Shown here: positions 1-11,319 of the stretch, piece after piece
How positions within the stretch are numbered: position 1 is the stretch's first letter
Layout: each line of letters opens with the position of its first letter
Source: Chelonoidis abingdonii
Lineage: Eukaryota; Chordata; Testudines; Testudinidae
NCBI RefSeq assembly: GCF_003597395.2
Contig: NC_133773.1
Coordinates: forward strand, 145,152,652 to 145,216,651
Reading direction: 5' to 3'
Length of the DNA: 64,000 bases
Notes under the pieces: model-generated
The model's database searches: none
What the model was told of the DNA's origin: nothing
Seen by the model: only the letters and a program-made list of their open reading frames with translations
Translations under genes and position numbers: made by a program

Positions 1-475
1 CATCTGGGATGTAAATATCTTGTGAAGCTGGTTACAATGTCATGAGAACATCTGTTCTCACTTTCACTCTCTCCTGCAAATGTAAACAAACTTGTTTGTC
101 TGAACAATTGGCTGAACAAAAAGTAGGACTGATTGGACTTGTAGGCTCTAAAGTTTCACATTGTTTTATTTTTGAATGCAGGTTTTTTGTACATAATTCT
201 ATATTTGTAAGTTGCACTTTCATGATAAAGAGATTGCATTACAGCACTTGTATTAGGTTAATTGAAAAACACTTTCTTTTGTTTTTTACAGTGCAAATAT
301 TTATATGTATTTTTTCATTACAAAGTGAGCACTGTACACTTTGTATTCTATGTGGTAACTGAAATCAATATATTTGAAAATGTAGAAAACATCCGAAAAT
401 ATTTAAATAAATGGTATTCTATTATTAACTACGCAATTAATTGTGATTAATTTTTTTAATCGCTTGACAGCCCTA
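1..475. mobile_element. Truncated hAT-like DNA element, one end
   Basis: AT-rich sequence ends in a subterminal palindrome of TTAAT units followed by CGCTTGACAGCCCTA at 461-475. The reverse complement begins TAGGGCTGTCAAGCG, an end I recognise from a common turtle DNA element. The other end lies left of the window, so size and target duplication cannot be seen. It abuts the LTR fragment that starts at 476 and was probably inserted into that LTR. Confidence 0.55.
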
Positions 476-658
476 TTTATTACATGCTACGTACTCATTT
501 CTGTATGTGAAGTTATGAATATTGACTATGTACCTGTATTCCAAATGTAGTCACACCTGGGTGACCCCCACTAGGCAAGATGCCTTCAGTCTAGACAGCT
601 GGCTGTGAAGGGACTATTCGAGGTAATGGGCCATTAGTGGAAATAATAGGCCTTAGGA
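476..658 (+). mobile_element. ERV LTR fragment, left part (interrupted)
   Basis: The stretch with GAAGTTATGAATATTGACTATG at 511-532 resembles the LTR near 40230-40254 (GAAGTTATGGATATGGGCTATG). It is cut at 658 by a hAT element whose CCTTAGGA duplication shows that this LTR continues at 1576. Its left end is cut by the DNA element ending at 475. Confidence 0.55.
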
Positions 659-1575
659 GAGTGTTCACCGACCCATCGATCATCAGTTGGTTGATCCTGG
701 GGATTCTCCCAGTCGACTGTGATCTCCAGCTGCGGTGGTGCAGCGGGGCTGCCTGTGGCAGCCCCACACCACTCCCAGAAGCAGCCAGCACTCCCCTGCA
801 GCCCAGTGGGTGGGGACATCCACACACTGCTCCTGCCTGCAAGCACTGCCCCCGCAGCTCCCATTGGCCAGGAACAGGGAGCTGTGGCCAGTGGGAGCTG
901 CAGGGGCGGTGCCTGCAGAGAGGGGCAGCACACAGTATCCCATGCCCCTTCCCAGAAGGTGCATTGGCTCCTTCCAGGAGTGGCGTGGCTACATGGTGCA
1001 CTACTGGCTGGGGTCCCGGCTTGTGATGGGGAGGAGATGCCAATGTGACTGAGTAGGGCCGGGATAGGCAGGGGCCTGCCTTAGCCCTGCTGTGCCGCTG
1101 ACTGGAGCCATCAGAGGTAAGTGCCCCCTGGCAGGAGCCTGCACCCTAACCTCCAGCCCTGAACCCCCTGCCCCATACCCTCTCCTGCACCCCAAGCCCC
1201 TGCCCCAGCCCTGAGCTCCCTCCCAGAGCCAGCATCCCATACCCCCTCCCCCAGCCCGTAGCCCCAGCCTGCACCCATACTCCCTCCCAGAGTGCACCCC
1301 CCGCACCCTCTCCTGCACCCCAACACTCTGCCCCAGCCCAGAGCCCCCACCCACACTACAAACCCCTCAGACCCAGCCTAGAGCCTGCACGCCCTCCTGG
1401 TTCCCAACCCGCTGCCCCAGCCTGGTGAAAGTGAGTGAGAGTGGAGGAGAGTGAGCAACGGAGAGAAGAGGGATGGAGTGAGTGGGTTGAGGCCTCAGGG
1501 AAGGGGCGGGCCAGATCCTGGGTTGCCCTTAAATTCAAAAAGTGATCTTGGGTGTCAAAAGGTTAGAGACCACTG
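659..1575. mobile_element. hAT-type non-autonomous element with perfect 8-bp TSD
   Basis: The 917-bp element is flanked by CCTTAGGA at 651-658 and again at 1576-1583. The termini are imperfect inverted repeats: GAGTGTTCACCGACC on the left, and CAGTGGTCTCTAACC as the reverse complement of the right end. The interior is GC-rich, with degenerate tandem units of the type GAGCCTGCACCCCAA around 1130-1400. It shares this composition with the element at 56217-56962. It has no transposase ORF. An 8-bp duplication and CAGTGGT-like ends are typical of hAT transposons. Confidence 0.8.
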
Positions 1576-2467
1576 CCTTAGGAGAAGCTTATCCCCCACC
1601 TGGTGAGCCTTCCTGAGAACACTCCAGACAGCCTGTGGATAATGGCTGCTCTGACTCAGTAGGGCACGTGACCAGACCACATGACACTGAACTCCATTTT
1701 GGTACCCATTTTTCCCACAAACTGGACTGGGAGCTGAGTTTGGAACAAAGGGTTCCCGCCCTATGGAGAAGCTATACAAGGTGGAGAGCAGCAGCATCTT
1801 GTCCCCTCACTCCCCGACAAGAGAACCCCTGGAAACACCTGAGGAACAGAGAATGAACTGGGGGAAGTGCTGATCCCAGACTAAAGGGATTTCTAGCCTG
1901 CGTATGGAAACTTGGTGCACTGCTTGTATCATCAGCCAGGGTGAAAAACTGCTAATTCAGATCCCATCCATCTAATATATTAGATGCAGTTTGCGTTTTT
2001 ATTTGCTAAATAATCTGCTTTGATCTGTTTGCTATCCCTTATAATCACTTCAAATCTGTCTTTCTGTAGTTAATAAACTTGTTTCATGTTTTATTTTTAC
2101 CAGCGCGTTTTGAGAGAAGTGTCTGGGGAAAATCTCAGCTCAGTTAACAAGGGCTGGTGTGCATACTCCTCTCCACATCAAGGGAGGGGCGAACAAATTC
2201 ACACTGGTCAGGTTTTTGATCAAGACAGGATGGTAGAGCTCTGGGGTCCTAGGCTGGAAAGCTGAGGGTATTATGGGTGTAGACTCTCTATTGTTGGTTC
2301 ATGCATGCAACTGCAGCTGGGTAGATCCCTGCCTGTGTGAATGCTGGTGGGGTGTAGGACTGGGAACAGTCTGCAGCTTGTCACAGCAGCACAGTGACGC
2401 TGCTGAGTCAAAGGGCTCAGTGGTACCCCAGTTCCAGACTGCACCCCAGGAGTGACAACCCATCACA
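1576..2467 (+). mobile_element. ERV LTR fragment, right part with polyadenylation signal
   Basis: This continues the LTR interrupted at 658. It contains a TAATAAAC polyadenylation-type signal near 2070 followed by a T-rich tract, and ends in CCCATCACA at 2467, a plausible LTR CA terminus. LTRs of this type begin TGTGATGG, as at 40084. No retroviral ORF is attached. Confidence 0.55.
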
Positions 2468-2497
2468 CCCTCATTGTTCAAAATCCCACTTTCTTTG

Positions 2498-2640
2498 TAA
2501 TCCGAATTTGTCTAGCTTCAGCCTCCAGCCATTGGATCTCATTCTTTTCCTGCTAGGTTAAATAGCCTTCTGCATTCAGAGGTCTCTTCCCCGTACAGAT
2601 GCTTCAAAACTGCGATCAAGTCACATCTTAAGCGTCTCTT
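2498..2640 (-). mobile_element. CR1-type LINE 3' region fragment
   Basis: The stretch with CAGCCTCCAGCCATTGGATC and the downstream CCCCGTACAGATGCTTC and GATCAAGTCAC resembles the minus-strand CR1 at 12256-13262, which has CTTCCAGCCATTGGATTG, CCCCGTGTAGGCACTTC and GATCAAGTCACC in the same order. Both ends are ragged. Confidence 0.6.
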
Positions 2641-2871
2641 GGACCAACTCAAGAAGCAGCTGCAGGAAAACACTAAAACCAGCCCAAGCTCCCTTCCTTG
2701 CTTCTCTGCAGAGCGCACAAGTTGGCAGGAAACGGCATGGTGCAATGCCAAGCCAAGTTTTAACATTTGCCAGCCGGGAACCCTCAGCCCACTTCCAATA
2801 AGCATTTTGTGAGTCCTACAGCCCTTTGTCTAAATCCATGATATCTGGGCAGAGCACATGACAGCCCCACT

Positions 2872-3020
2872 GGGTACATCTACAGAGCCTGCAGCAGCCA
2901 GCCCCCCAGCCCGGGTCAGCAGACTTGGGCTAGCATGAGCCCCTCACTCTAGGCTTTACAGCCTGAGCCGCAGCTTCAGAGCATGGTCTACGCAGCTATT
3001 TTTAGAGCGCTGGCATGAAC
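2872..3020. mobile_element. MITE fragment, GTCTAC family
   Basis: It begins GGGTACATCTACAGAGCC and contains GTCTACGCAGCTATTTTTAG near 2986-3005, which matches TCTACGCAGCTATTTTAGCC near 28588 in the fuller member at 28324-28695. The expected right terminus is missing. Confidence 0.45.
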
Positions 3021-3099
3021 CCCACTCCCAGGCTGGGAGGCTCGCTGCCACGGGCTGATATCACTAGGTGCTGACTGTCACTACTTCCCACAGACATCC

Positions 3100-3380
3100 A
3101 TGAGAGACGACCTGGGGGTCATCTTTTACCTGGCCTCTCTCCAGATCCTCACACCCAGGGAAGGCTGCAGATTCTTCTCTGCAGAACATCTCTCAAGTCT
3201 TTGCTTACCATTCACACAGCTAAAACCAGTCATCTCACATCTCAGCTACTGCAGTACACGCTTCTCTGACCTTGACAGCTACTATCTTGCACTTTAGTCT
3301 ATTAAAAAACCCTGTTGCTGCGATCATTTTCCTAACCTGTCGCTTTGACTGCATCACTCCTCTCTTTGCATAGATCAACC
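3100..3380 (+). mobile_element. L2 LINE reverse transcriptase C-terminal fragment
   Basis: Translation gives DDLGVIFYLASLQ, then, across frameshifts, TAKTSHLTSQLLQY and a DCITPLFA-like segment. These follow the order of the L2 RT region around DLGVIFD, TAKTLIHALVTSRLDYC and DHITPLL. Frame breaks and a stop show it is dead. Confidence 0.6.
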
Positions 3381-3779
3381 AATATACACTGAGCTAATAT
3401 ATATAAAATCACATCAATATGTATTATTCACAACACATATATTAATATGCATTCAGCACACAGTATCAGTGAAACACCATATTGTATATAAATTTCTACT
3501 AGTCACATGGCCCAAATCAGCCTATGTCTTGCTATAATCCTGTTCACTTATGTTAAGCATCCCATAACACCTTGCATTAGCTGAAGGAGGCTTTGGCTTA
3601 AACAGATAGGAGACCTGTCAGGATCAAGACATACGAGTGTTCTACCCTGGTACAAGCCGAGGAGGTGCCTTTACGCCCTTGGTACCTGGAATGCGTGGGT
3701 TCAGAAAAGCATATACCACAGTGCCAGAAAAACAAGGTAGAAAGAGGACTGATTTAATCTAGCAGACAGCACCTTTTTA

Positions 3780-4240
3780 CAGGATAGAAATGCTACCTGT
3801 GTGCACTGCTGCTATTAGAGAGACAAGGTGAGTGAGGCAGTATCTTTTATTGGAGCAATAAAATTAACCCTGTCTCTCTAACATCCTGGGACCAACATGG
3901 CTACAAGCAGCATGCAACCCTACTGCTCTAGCAATCTGGACTGGCTGTCTTCCTGACTTCAGTTCAACTTTGCAGACACGGTTAGTTTTTGCATATGAAA
4001 GGAAGCAGCCCTGCCGGATGAGCCAGGCAGGCAAGACGTCTTAGGTACTTAAGGGAACCTCCATGCAGGTGGAAAAAGGGTAACCACACATCTACTAAGC
4101 AGAGGACTAAATTTACTAGCCCAAGAGGCAAGATCCAGGGAAAAGTCCCATTGAGAAATCGTTGCCACTACTTCAGTCACTGACAGCCCCCAGAGTGCCA
4201 CCCCGTCTTCCATACCAGCCGTTCACTAGCGGGTGTAACT
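3780..4240 (+). repeat. Local direct duplication, copy A
   Basis: This segment resembles 5955-6345 in the same orientation. Shared blocks include CTAGCAATCTGGACTGGCTG, GAAAGGAAGCAGCC, GCCGGAT, CTAAGCAGAGGACTAAATTT and the closing CCAGCC. Copy A carries an extra block at 3814-3927 that copy B lacks. Both copies lie within 2.6 kb and I do not recognise the unit as a known mobile element. Confidence 0.75.
3814..3927. mobile_element. Short unclassified insertion inside duplication copy A
   Basis: In copy B, GCTGCT runs straight into CTAGCAATCTGG. In copy A these are separated by 114 bp that start with ATTAGAGAGACAAGG and end in CCCTACTGCT. ACTGCT-like sequence occurs on both sides and may be a target duplication. 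The inside (CTTTTATTGG, GACCAACATGGCTACAA) resembles a short interspersed repeat common in reptile DNA that I cannot name. Confidence 0.55.
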
Positions 4241-4436
4241 TTGGAAGCAGACTTCTTTGTCAGGTGAATTCAACAGGCTGCCTGAAATTAGCACCACACT
4301 GCACCTGTCTCTCCCGTACTCTACTATTACTGACATTCAGCAGTACACCGGACCGATACTGGTTATTTGGTCTCAAGTATATTAACGAAGCAATGTGTGG
4401 TGAAGCCACTGACGACATCATTTACCAATACATCCC

Positions 4437-4650
4437 TCCGCTGGCTCCCCCTCTGAAGGGCGGTGCCCCATTGTTTCCTTATGCCCCTCAGTCTGTTTGT
4501 CTCCACCTATTGTCTCTTGCCTTAGACTGCAAGCTTTGGGGCAGGGATCACCTGTCGGTTCTGCGTTTGCACAGCATCCAGCACAATGGGGTCCTGGTCC
4601 ACGACTGAGGCACTTAAGCACTGCCACAATACAACCAACCAACAGGATCA
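4437..4650 (+). mobile_element. LINE 3' end (L3/CR1-like)
   Basis: The run CTGCAAGCTTTGGGGCAGGG, CAGCATCCAGCACAATGGGG and GCCACAATACAACCAACCAAC resembles the 3' end of an old LINE family widespread in amniotes. Similar sequence appears inverted near 11330-11430 and 32905-32995. Confidence 0.55.
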
Positions 4651-5370
4651 GAGCTGCCATTCCTAGCTCTGGGGAGGTTTTATGCTGGGGAAAGGTGCTT
4701 GGTTATTGGCACCAGAAACAAAGTCTTCTGTCCACTCACTGAATGGGTGTGAAGACTGAGCTCTCCTGTCACCCCTAGAAATGATCTCCACATGTCAGGG
4801 CTTTAGGTGCGTTGTTGGGGGTCATCATCAGCAATCCCTCGACTCAGGAATGATCTCTACCATGGATTTACATGTGGGTCCTTGGATGACTCAGGAGTCC
4901 AATCCTGGAACCACAGATCTGTCCGCAATAGATACAGATTTTCTGGCGGGCCAGCTGCCTGCTGGGAGAAAATTCCTTCCTTTTCCTCCCTTCTCAGCTT
5001 CAAGGGCAAGGCGCTTCTCCTTGAAGCAGGCAACTGCCCGATGGGGGATGTGGCGCTATTGGGGTAGGATGGTGGCTTGCTCCTCCCAGCTCTTCCCACC
5101 CAGGTGTTGGGGTACAGTGCATAGGAACTACTGATGTACCGAAGGAGTTCTCTTTAGCACTGTTAGGATCGGATTCAAAGCCTTCCATTGCTGCAGGCTT
5201 AACACCAGCACCATGCTTCTTTCCAAAAGGAAAAGCTACATAATTCAATGCAAAGACTGACTAATGTCCATTTCTCAGCTTTAATGCTGCATCGAGCACA
5301 AACCAGGAGGTTCAAGAGTTAGAGACACATTCCGCTCTTGGTTAAACCAATGTAAATTTGGAGCGGCTAT

Positions 5371-5580
5371 TAGAACATAAGAGCGGCCAGACTGGGTCAG
5401 ACAAAAGGTCCATCTAGCCCAGTATCCTGTCTACTGACAGTGGCTCGTGCCAGGTACCTCAGGGGGATTGAATAGAACAGGGAATCATCAAGTGATCCAT
5501 CCCATCATCCGTCCCCAGCCTCTGGCAAACAGAGGCTAGGGACACCATCACTGCCCAGCCTGGCTAATAGGAAGTTGATA
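5371..5580. mobile_element. Interspersed repeat fragment, LINE-like
   Basis: GAACATAAGAGCGGCCAGAC, CATCTAGCCCAGTATCCTG, AGTGATCCATCCC and GGCTAGGGACACCATCACTG are marks of a very common turtle repeat, probably part of a CR1-like LINE 3' region. A weaker relative lies at 59188-59260. Confidence 0.5.
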
Positions 5581-5954
5581 TACACCTGTGTAACAGACAG
5601 CAGAATCTGGCTACAGTTTCCACAGCAACCCTGCCATAATTGCCAATCCTACATGTGCTGTACATCAGGACTTATCAGGAACATAGGGACATCATAAGCC
5701 TGGAAGGGATTTGCTGTCCATTAGATTTTGCTGAGCTTGCAGTTTCAAAAAACAAAACCCCCTCAATCTTCCAATTAATTTACTGTGACTAATACAACAA
5801 CAAGCAATCAGCAGTCCACATGGTACCGACTCGGAGCCTGGAAATAAATGTAAAGTGAACGTAAGAGCAAATCTTTTTTGCATGAAATGAAGCTATTGTG
5901 AAGAATTGCCTGGTCTGTGTTTCACAGTGCAATCAGCAATAGATCCACAGTCAT

Positions 5955-6345
5955 AATTCAGCATAGAACATGTGAGGTACGTGCATTGCTGCTCTAGCAA
6001 TCTGGACTGGCTGGCTTCCAGACTTAAGTTCAACTTCTCAAACATCACGTTGCCTGGTTAGACTTTGCATCAGAAAGGAAGCAGCCTTGCCGGATCAGCT
6101 TTGCAGGAGTGTTTTGGTAGTTAAGGGAAGCTCAATGCAGCTGGAAACCAGGGTAACCAAACATCTGCTAAGCAGAGGACTAAATTTATTAGCCCAAGAT
6201 AAGATGAACCAGCAAGATGCAGGAAAACTCCCACTGAGACACCTTACCCACTACCTCCGTCACTGATGGCTACCAGAGCACCACCTCATCTTCCATTCAA
6301 TGGCTTCATCTGCTGTACCAGCCTCTAGCTAGTGGATTATAATCG
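5955..6345 (+). repeat. Local direct duplication, copy B (empty site)
   Basis: This is the second copy of the segment at 3780-4240, without the 114-bp insertion. Small indels and substitutions throughout suggest an old duplication. Similarity fades after the TCTAGCTAGTGG block. Confidence 0.75.
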
Positions 6346-8120
6346 TGTGACAATCACAGCGTTTCCTTGGAGTGGATCTCTGCGCCTCTGCCTTGGGGGT
6401 TTATCACCGTAGTATCAGAGCCCCTAGCTGCTTACTCAACCCTAGGCCCACTGACTGGCAGAGGGCAAAATGCATCTGTTCTACCTCTCTGCTAACTCTC
6501 TGGCTGCTCTTAGGGGATTTCTCCAGCACTGTATCCCTCCCCAACCTGCAGCTGCTTCTTGGGGGGTCCTTCTGGATTATGAGTTTTCTCAGGGGCCAGT
6601 CTGAAACTGAAATCAACTAAGGACCATCACGAATCTCAACACTTTCCATTTCTTTGACCTGTACATCAAATATTGATAGCTACATTCCAAAACAAAAAAC
6701 ACTCCCCTGCACACATTCCTCCCGCTAGGGAGGGGAAGAGAGAACATACACGTGACAGATTTTAGTCAAGGTGCTTAATGCATGACTGGCAAGTGCTCAG
6801 ATACAGCGGGCTCATCACCATGTACACAAACTATATAGAACACCAGTGCCTCTGTAGCCCTAGCATGAAACTGACGCGATCCAGACAGTGCTAAGGTTCA
6901 GGGTTAGCACTGTCCAGATCACGTTAGTTTCATGCTAGCTCTGCTTAAAAGCTCAGTGGAGAAACTGACCATATCCTCAGTTGCTGCTGGGCAAAGCATT
7001 CAGAGCACTCTGTTATGTGTGAAGCCTTCAGAGCTCCATCGACCTCTAACTCATTTTCTTCTGACTTGGACTGGTTGTCTGTCCTTCCAGGAGGAATTAA
7101 GATCAAGCCAAGTTTGAAGCATTTAGCTTCAACAACCTAAGCTACACCAGCAAAATGTTTCAATGGGAACATTTCAGAAAGGAGATTTTCCTTCTCCATC
7201 TCCACAGAACTGCAGAGCTCAAAGCAGAGGAAAAGGGATGAATGGATTTTGTTCCAATTTTGCACAAGTACACAACAAATAGTTACACCTGAGCTGATGC
7301 AAAGCATGATAGCATCAAGTTTAAGCATAAAAAGCGATGACTAGAGCAGGGTGACATTTTTTCCAGCAAATAGTAAATGCACCATCAAATGTGTTATTCA
7401 AGTCAAATTCAACGGACAGTTTCCACTGAAAAAATCTGAAAACAAAAATTTCAGAAATGGTAGAATGTTCATTCAGGAAAAAACCAAAATGGATCATTAT
7501 GAAGCATCAGTTCAAACAGACCTTTAAAACAGGTCATTTCAACCCAATTCCTCCCCCCTCACCCCTTTTGTTCATTTCAGCAGAAAAAAAAAAAAACCAA
7601 ATCAGTTTCAGTTTCAAACAAACCAACTTCTTTTTGGTTCGGCCGCTGAACAGAAAAAATGGATAATTTGCTCAGCTCTGCAGGACAACATGCCAACCAA
7701 GAGGAGGGCTGGAAAGGAAACTTCTCTGTGGTTCCAGCCAACCGTGGGGCTGCTGCAGAACAAAGCAAAGCTCTGATTTGCAACAGTGCGGCTCACCTCT
7801 GCTTGGAACTGAGGAAAACTTGTTCCACCATTTCCTGCCTATGGTGGGGGCCAAGCTGGGTACTGGCCACCAGTGGTGGGAATCTCCACTGTAGACCAGG
7901 TTCAACTACAACTACCTTTTGTGTGTGTGCGCGCATGGGTGTGTGTGTGTGTAAGTGTAAGGTTTCCCACAGTGTTTATTAGCTACAAATACTAGAACTA
8001 AGTTAAAGACAATTGTGCAGCTGGAGAGAGAGGGCGTGTGCGCTTCCTACTGGGTGTAACGGAACATCTTTGAGTCAAGATGGGCACTCTTTTGAAACAT
8101 AATACATTCCTGGGGCCACC
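6346..8120. other. No gene recognised
   Basis: The sequence is mostly unassigned. It contains an A-rich patch at 7425-7660, and a (GT)n-rich tract at 7919-7953 interrupted by GCGCGCATGG. ORFs here are short and carry no recognisable domain. Confidence 0.5.
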
Positions 8121-8164
8121 ACAAGCAATGGCGCTCCGTGCAGGAATCCCTGGGTTAGGTTCAC

Positions 8165-8225
8165 TGGCCTGTGCTATGCAGAAGGACAGACTAAACGATT
8201 ACAATGGTCGCTCCTTGCCTTAAAA
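8165..8225 (+). mobile_element. CR1-type LINE 3' end, short
   Basis: GGCCTGTGCTATGCAGAAGG followed by ACAATGGTCGCTCCTTGCC is a diverged copy of the CR1-type 3' terminus seen more fully at 19900-19965. Confidence 0.5.
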
Positions 8226-8954
8226 AATTTAAAAAAATCTGAAACCATACTAGAACAGACTCCGATCCTGCAACTGGAGCCACTAGGGCGAACTCAACAG
8301 GGTCCTGCATGGATGCAAGAGTCAAACTACGTAGATGTTGTAGGATCAGGATGAGGTTTGGGGGGTGGGTTGTTTAAGAGATGAATGATCACAGCTGTCC
8401 TGTTTTGCTAAGCAGGGTCACTCACCAGCCATTAGAGACCTTCCCTGTTGCAGTTTCATTTGATGTGATTAAAAGACTTTTCTTTTCTTTTTTTTAAAGG
8501 TTCTCTATAGAAGTGAAAAGCCCAGAGAGTTGATTCTTTGCCACATTAGCAGAGAGGAGCTTTAAATTAGGACAGTACATGGGAGACTAAGGTGGACCTA
8601 GGGAGCAGAAAACCCAAAATAAGGGTGGGTGGGTTTCATTCAGTCCTGCCACAACCTGGATCACTCTCTGCACTGATGCTACATCAGAGCTGCCACCATG
8701 AGTGATACCCTAGAAGCTCAGAGTGGGATGGGAGGGGCTGTGGCGGGGCGGGGGGAGGAATGTCTGTTTTTAAAAGGCTGGTCAGGAGGAGGAGAAAAAA
8801 AACTGTGGCCTTCCTCGTAATTAGTGCCCGTGACACAAACAGCCACCGTCTCCCATGCTCCTCAACGGGCCCGAAGCCCAAACCAAAATCACGCTATTGC
8901 CTGTTGACTAGACGATCAGTCCTAACTTCAGAAAACTGAGCCAAAAGGTAAGAA

Positions 8955-9407
8955 AATTAAACACCATTCTGGGATGTATTCTTGTAAGCAAGACACAAGA
9001 AGTAATTCTTCTGCTCTGCTCTGCGCTGATACGGCCTCCACTGGAGTATTGTGTCCAGTTCTGGGCACCACATTTCAGGAAAGATGTGAAGAAATTGGAG
9101 AAAGTCCAGAGGAGAGCAACAAAAATGATGAAAGGTCTAGAAAACATGAGCTATGAGAGAAGATTGAAAAAATGGGGTTTCTTTAGTGTGGAAAAGAGAA
9201 GATTGAGGGAACACAGAATCACAGAACATCAGGGTTGGAAGGGACCTCAGGAGGTATCTAGCCCAACCCCCTGCTCAAAGCAGAACCAATCCCCAGACAG
9301 ATTTTCGCCCCAGATCCCTAAATGGCCTCAACATGATAAGAGTTTTCAAGTACATAAAAGGCTGTTATAAGTAGGAAGGAGAAAAAATGTTCTTCTTAAT
9401 CTCTGAG
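8955..9407 (+). mobile_element. CR1 LINE 3' part, first segment
   Basis: It begins near CTGGGATGTATTCTTGTAAG and runs through TGGAGTATTGTGTCCAGTTC, GGAGAAAGTCCAGAGGAGAGC and GATGAAAGGTCTAGAAAACATG. It is broken by a minus-strand SINE piece at 9211-9328, then by a solo LTR inserted after CTCTGAG at 9407. The element resumes at 10233 and reaches its own 3' terminus. Confidence 0.8.
9211..9328 (-). mobile_element. Truncated tRNA-SINE or CR1 tail piece
   Basis: CAGGGTTGGAAGGGACCTCAG, CCCAACCCCCTGCTCAAAGC and CCAATCCCCAGACAG match the left two thirds of the SINE at 57903-58083. The pol III head is missing. It is inserted inside the plus-strand CR1, between GATTGAGGGA and CTCAACATGATAAG. Confidence 0.65.
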
Positions 9408-10228
9408 TGTAGAACTGATAAATAAAATTGTTTTTAATTGTTCACTTTATTAATGTAACTTCTGTTCACCATTCACTACACTTGCCTACATTGTAATTTC
9501 TGTTCACTGTTTACCATACTGTAATTCAAACCCCTTTTTAAAACGCTCACTCCATTTTGTAAAAGCTTCCTCCAACCTTCATTTTTGCAAACCCTGCTGC
9601 ACTCTTATTAGTTTAGTTTAGATGTGTGACTGAGGTATGGATGGATGATGGACTCAACCTCCAGCCCCTGCCTGTCCTGATGAAAGAGAGTTCAAACCCC
9701 ACCGGCTGAAGATGCAGACAAGAGCCCTAACAAAGTAACAGAGTCCACCCTAAAAAGGAAAGGTGCAATAGAAGGAAGATCAAAGCCAGGTCCCAGGCTG
9801 AAAGTCACGCCTGCAATTGACGGGTGATCAGTCACCAAACCCAGAGGCAGTGACACAGCAAGACCTATAGACTCTGGATTCAAACTAAAGCCAGCAAAAA
9901 GGATGAGTGAGATGGGAGACTTTGGAGGGTAACATTCTGCTGCCAACATGGAAGGGCATCGGTGCAGAGACCCAGCAAGTCCTTGTGCCCGGCTTTCCTG
10001 GCCAGTTACCACCACAAGCTACGAACCCAAGCTGCAAAATCAAGCCACCAACTCAAGCTATGGTCAGGACTGGTAACTATGCAGCAGCTGCAGAACATCT
10101 GGTGTGTGTGCGTGTGTGTAAGGATTAATATATTAGTTATTGGTCATAAATCAGATTGTTATCATAATAAATGTGGCATCTTTGTCTTGCCCCCTGAAAA
10201 GATCCTGTGTAGTTTTGTCTGTACAACA
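9408..10228 (+). mobile_element. ERV solo LTR, 821 bp, with 4-bp TSD
   Basis: The LTR starts TGTAGAAC at 9408 and ends GTACAACA at 10228, short inverted termini with TG...CA ends. TGAG lies on both sides (9404-9407 and 10229-10232). Removing it rejoins the CR1 sequence CTCTGAG to GACAGGACAAG. An AATAAA is at 10166-10171 and is followed by a TGT-rich tract. There is no internal retroviral sequence. A 4-bp duplication suits a gammaretrovirus-like integrase. The strand follows the AATAAA. Confidence 0.8.
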
Positions 10229-10232
10229 TGAG

Positions 10233-10495
10233 GACAGGACAAGAAGAAATGGACTTAAATTGTAGCCAGGGAGGTTTAGGTTGAACATTAGGAAAAACTT
10301 CCTGTTAGGGTGGTTAAGCACTGGAATAAATTGCCTAGGGAGGTTGTGGAATCTCCATCACTGGACATGTTTAAGAGCAGGTTGGACAAACAGCTGTCAG
10401 AGATGGTCCAGATAATACTTCGTCCTGCCATGAGGGCAGGGGACTGGACTAGATGACCTCTCGAGGTCCCTTCCAGTCCTGTGATTCTATGAAAT
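10233..10495 (+). mobile_element. CR1 LINE 3' part, second segment with 3' terminus
   Basis: It runs from GACAGGACAAGAAGAAATGG through CAGGTTGGACAAACAGCTG to the terminal GACTAGATGACCTCTCGAGG and TCCTGTGATTCTATGAAA. The final TGATTCTATG block is the CR1 3' microsatellite-like end. Confidence 0.85.
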
Positions 10496-11009
10496 CGTTT
10501 TGTACAATGGCAGCTCTCGGGCTTCAGATTGTACCTGCCTGGCTGCATGGCGGCCTCTGACTACTTACAGCAATCAAACAATTGCAGACATAACATACAG
10601 CCTCCTGAATCCCCCTTCTCTCTCTTCCCCTCCCCACTTGGATGCAAGGAGGTTGCTGCACTGCCACCACTCCGGTCGGTATCATTCACTGAGCCAAGAG
10701 GGAGAAAGTTATTCAGGTGAAGAGAGCCCATATTCGCCTGGTGGGCTGACAGTCTCCCACCAACATACAGACCTGGTACTTGCCTTCCCAGATACTGATG
10801 AATTGTGCCAGCGTACGAGGCAGCACCAAAGAACCTCGTCCCCGTGCAAAGAACCTGGAGCACCATAGGCAGCAGTGGGGAACGCCCCACGCTAGCAGAG
10901 CATGTGCCACAGGCCACCCTGCAGGGAGGCTCATTTCTAATCCCTTCTGATGCCCAGCTGCAGGGGGTGACACAAGGGGGTGCCCACACCACAGTGATGT
11001 GGGAGAAGG
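10496..11009. other. No feature recognised
   Basis: This is moderately GC-rich unassigned sequence. It contains the right half of a 249-codon minus-strand ORF (10561-11310), discounted because that ORF also runs through the MIR at 11010-11165. Confidence 0.5.
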
Positions 11010-11165
11010 GGCTGGGACTGAGACTCTGGAGATCTGGGTTCTGTCCCTGGCTCTGCCACCAACAGTGGCAAGTTGCTTTAGCATCTCTGTCCGTCAGTTC
11101 CCCTTTGGTAAAAGGGGATGACAGCACGTCCCCACCTCCCGGAGGTGTTGCAAGGCCAGATACAG
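11010..11165 (+). mobile_element. MIR SINE
   Basis: GGAGATCTGGGTTCTGTCCC, CTGGCTCTGCCACC, TCAGTTCCCCTTTGGTAAAA and GGGGATGACAGCACGTCC follow the order of the MIR core. Confidence 0.8.
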
Positions 11166-11319
11166 TAATGCCTGCAAAAGGTTCAAACACTATTTGGGGG
11201 CCATATAAATTCCTCGATAAAATCGAATGGATCTCCCAGTACGTCCTAGGAGCATGCCAGTGATGCAGGCACAGCCACGGGTGTTGGAACATAAGGTGGG
11301 GCAAGGGCAAGACCTAAGT

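Noticed and set aside
10561..11310. 249-codon minus-strand ORF, the longest in the window
   Set aside because: It runs through a MIR SINE at 11010-11165, has no recognisable domain and no splice or expression support. It is a chance open frame in GC-rich DNA.
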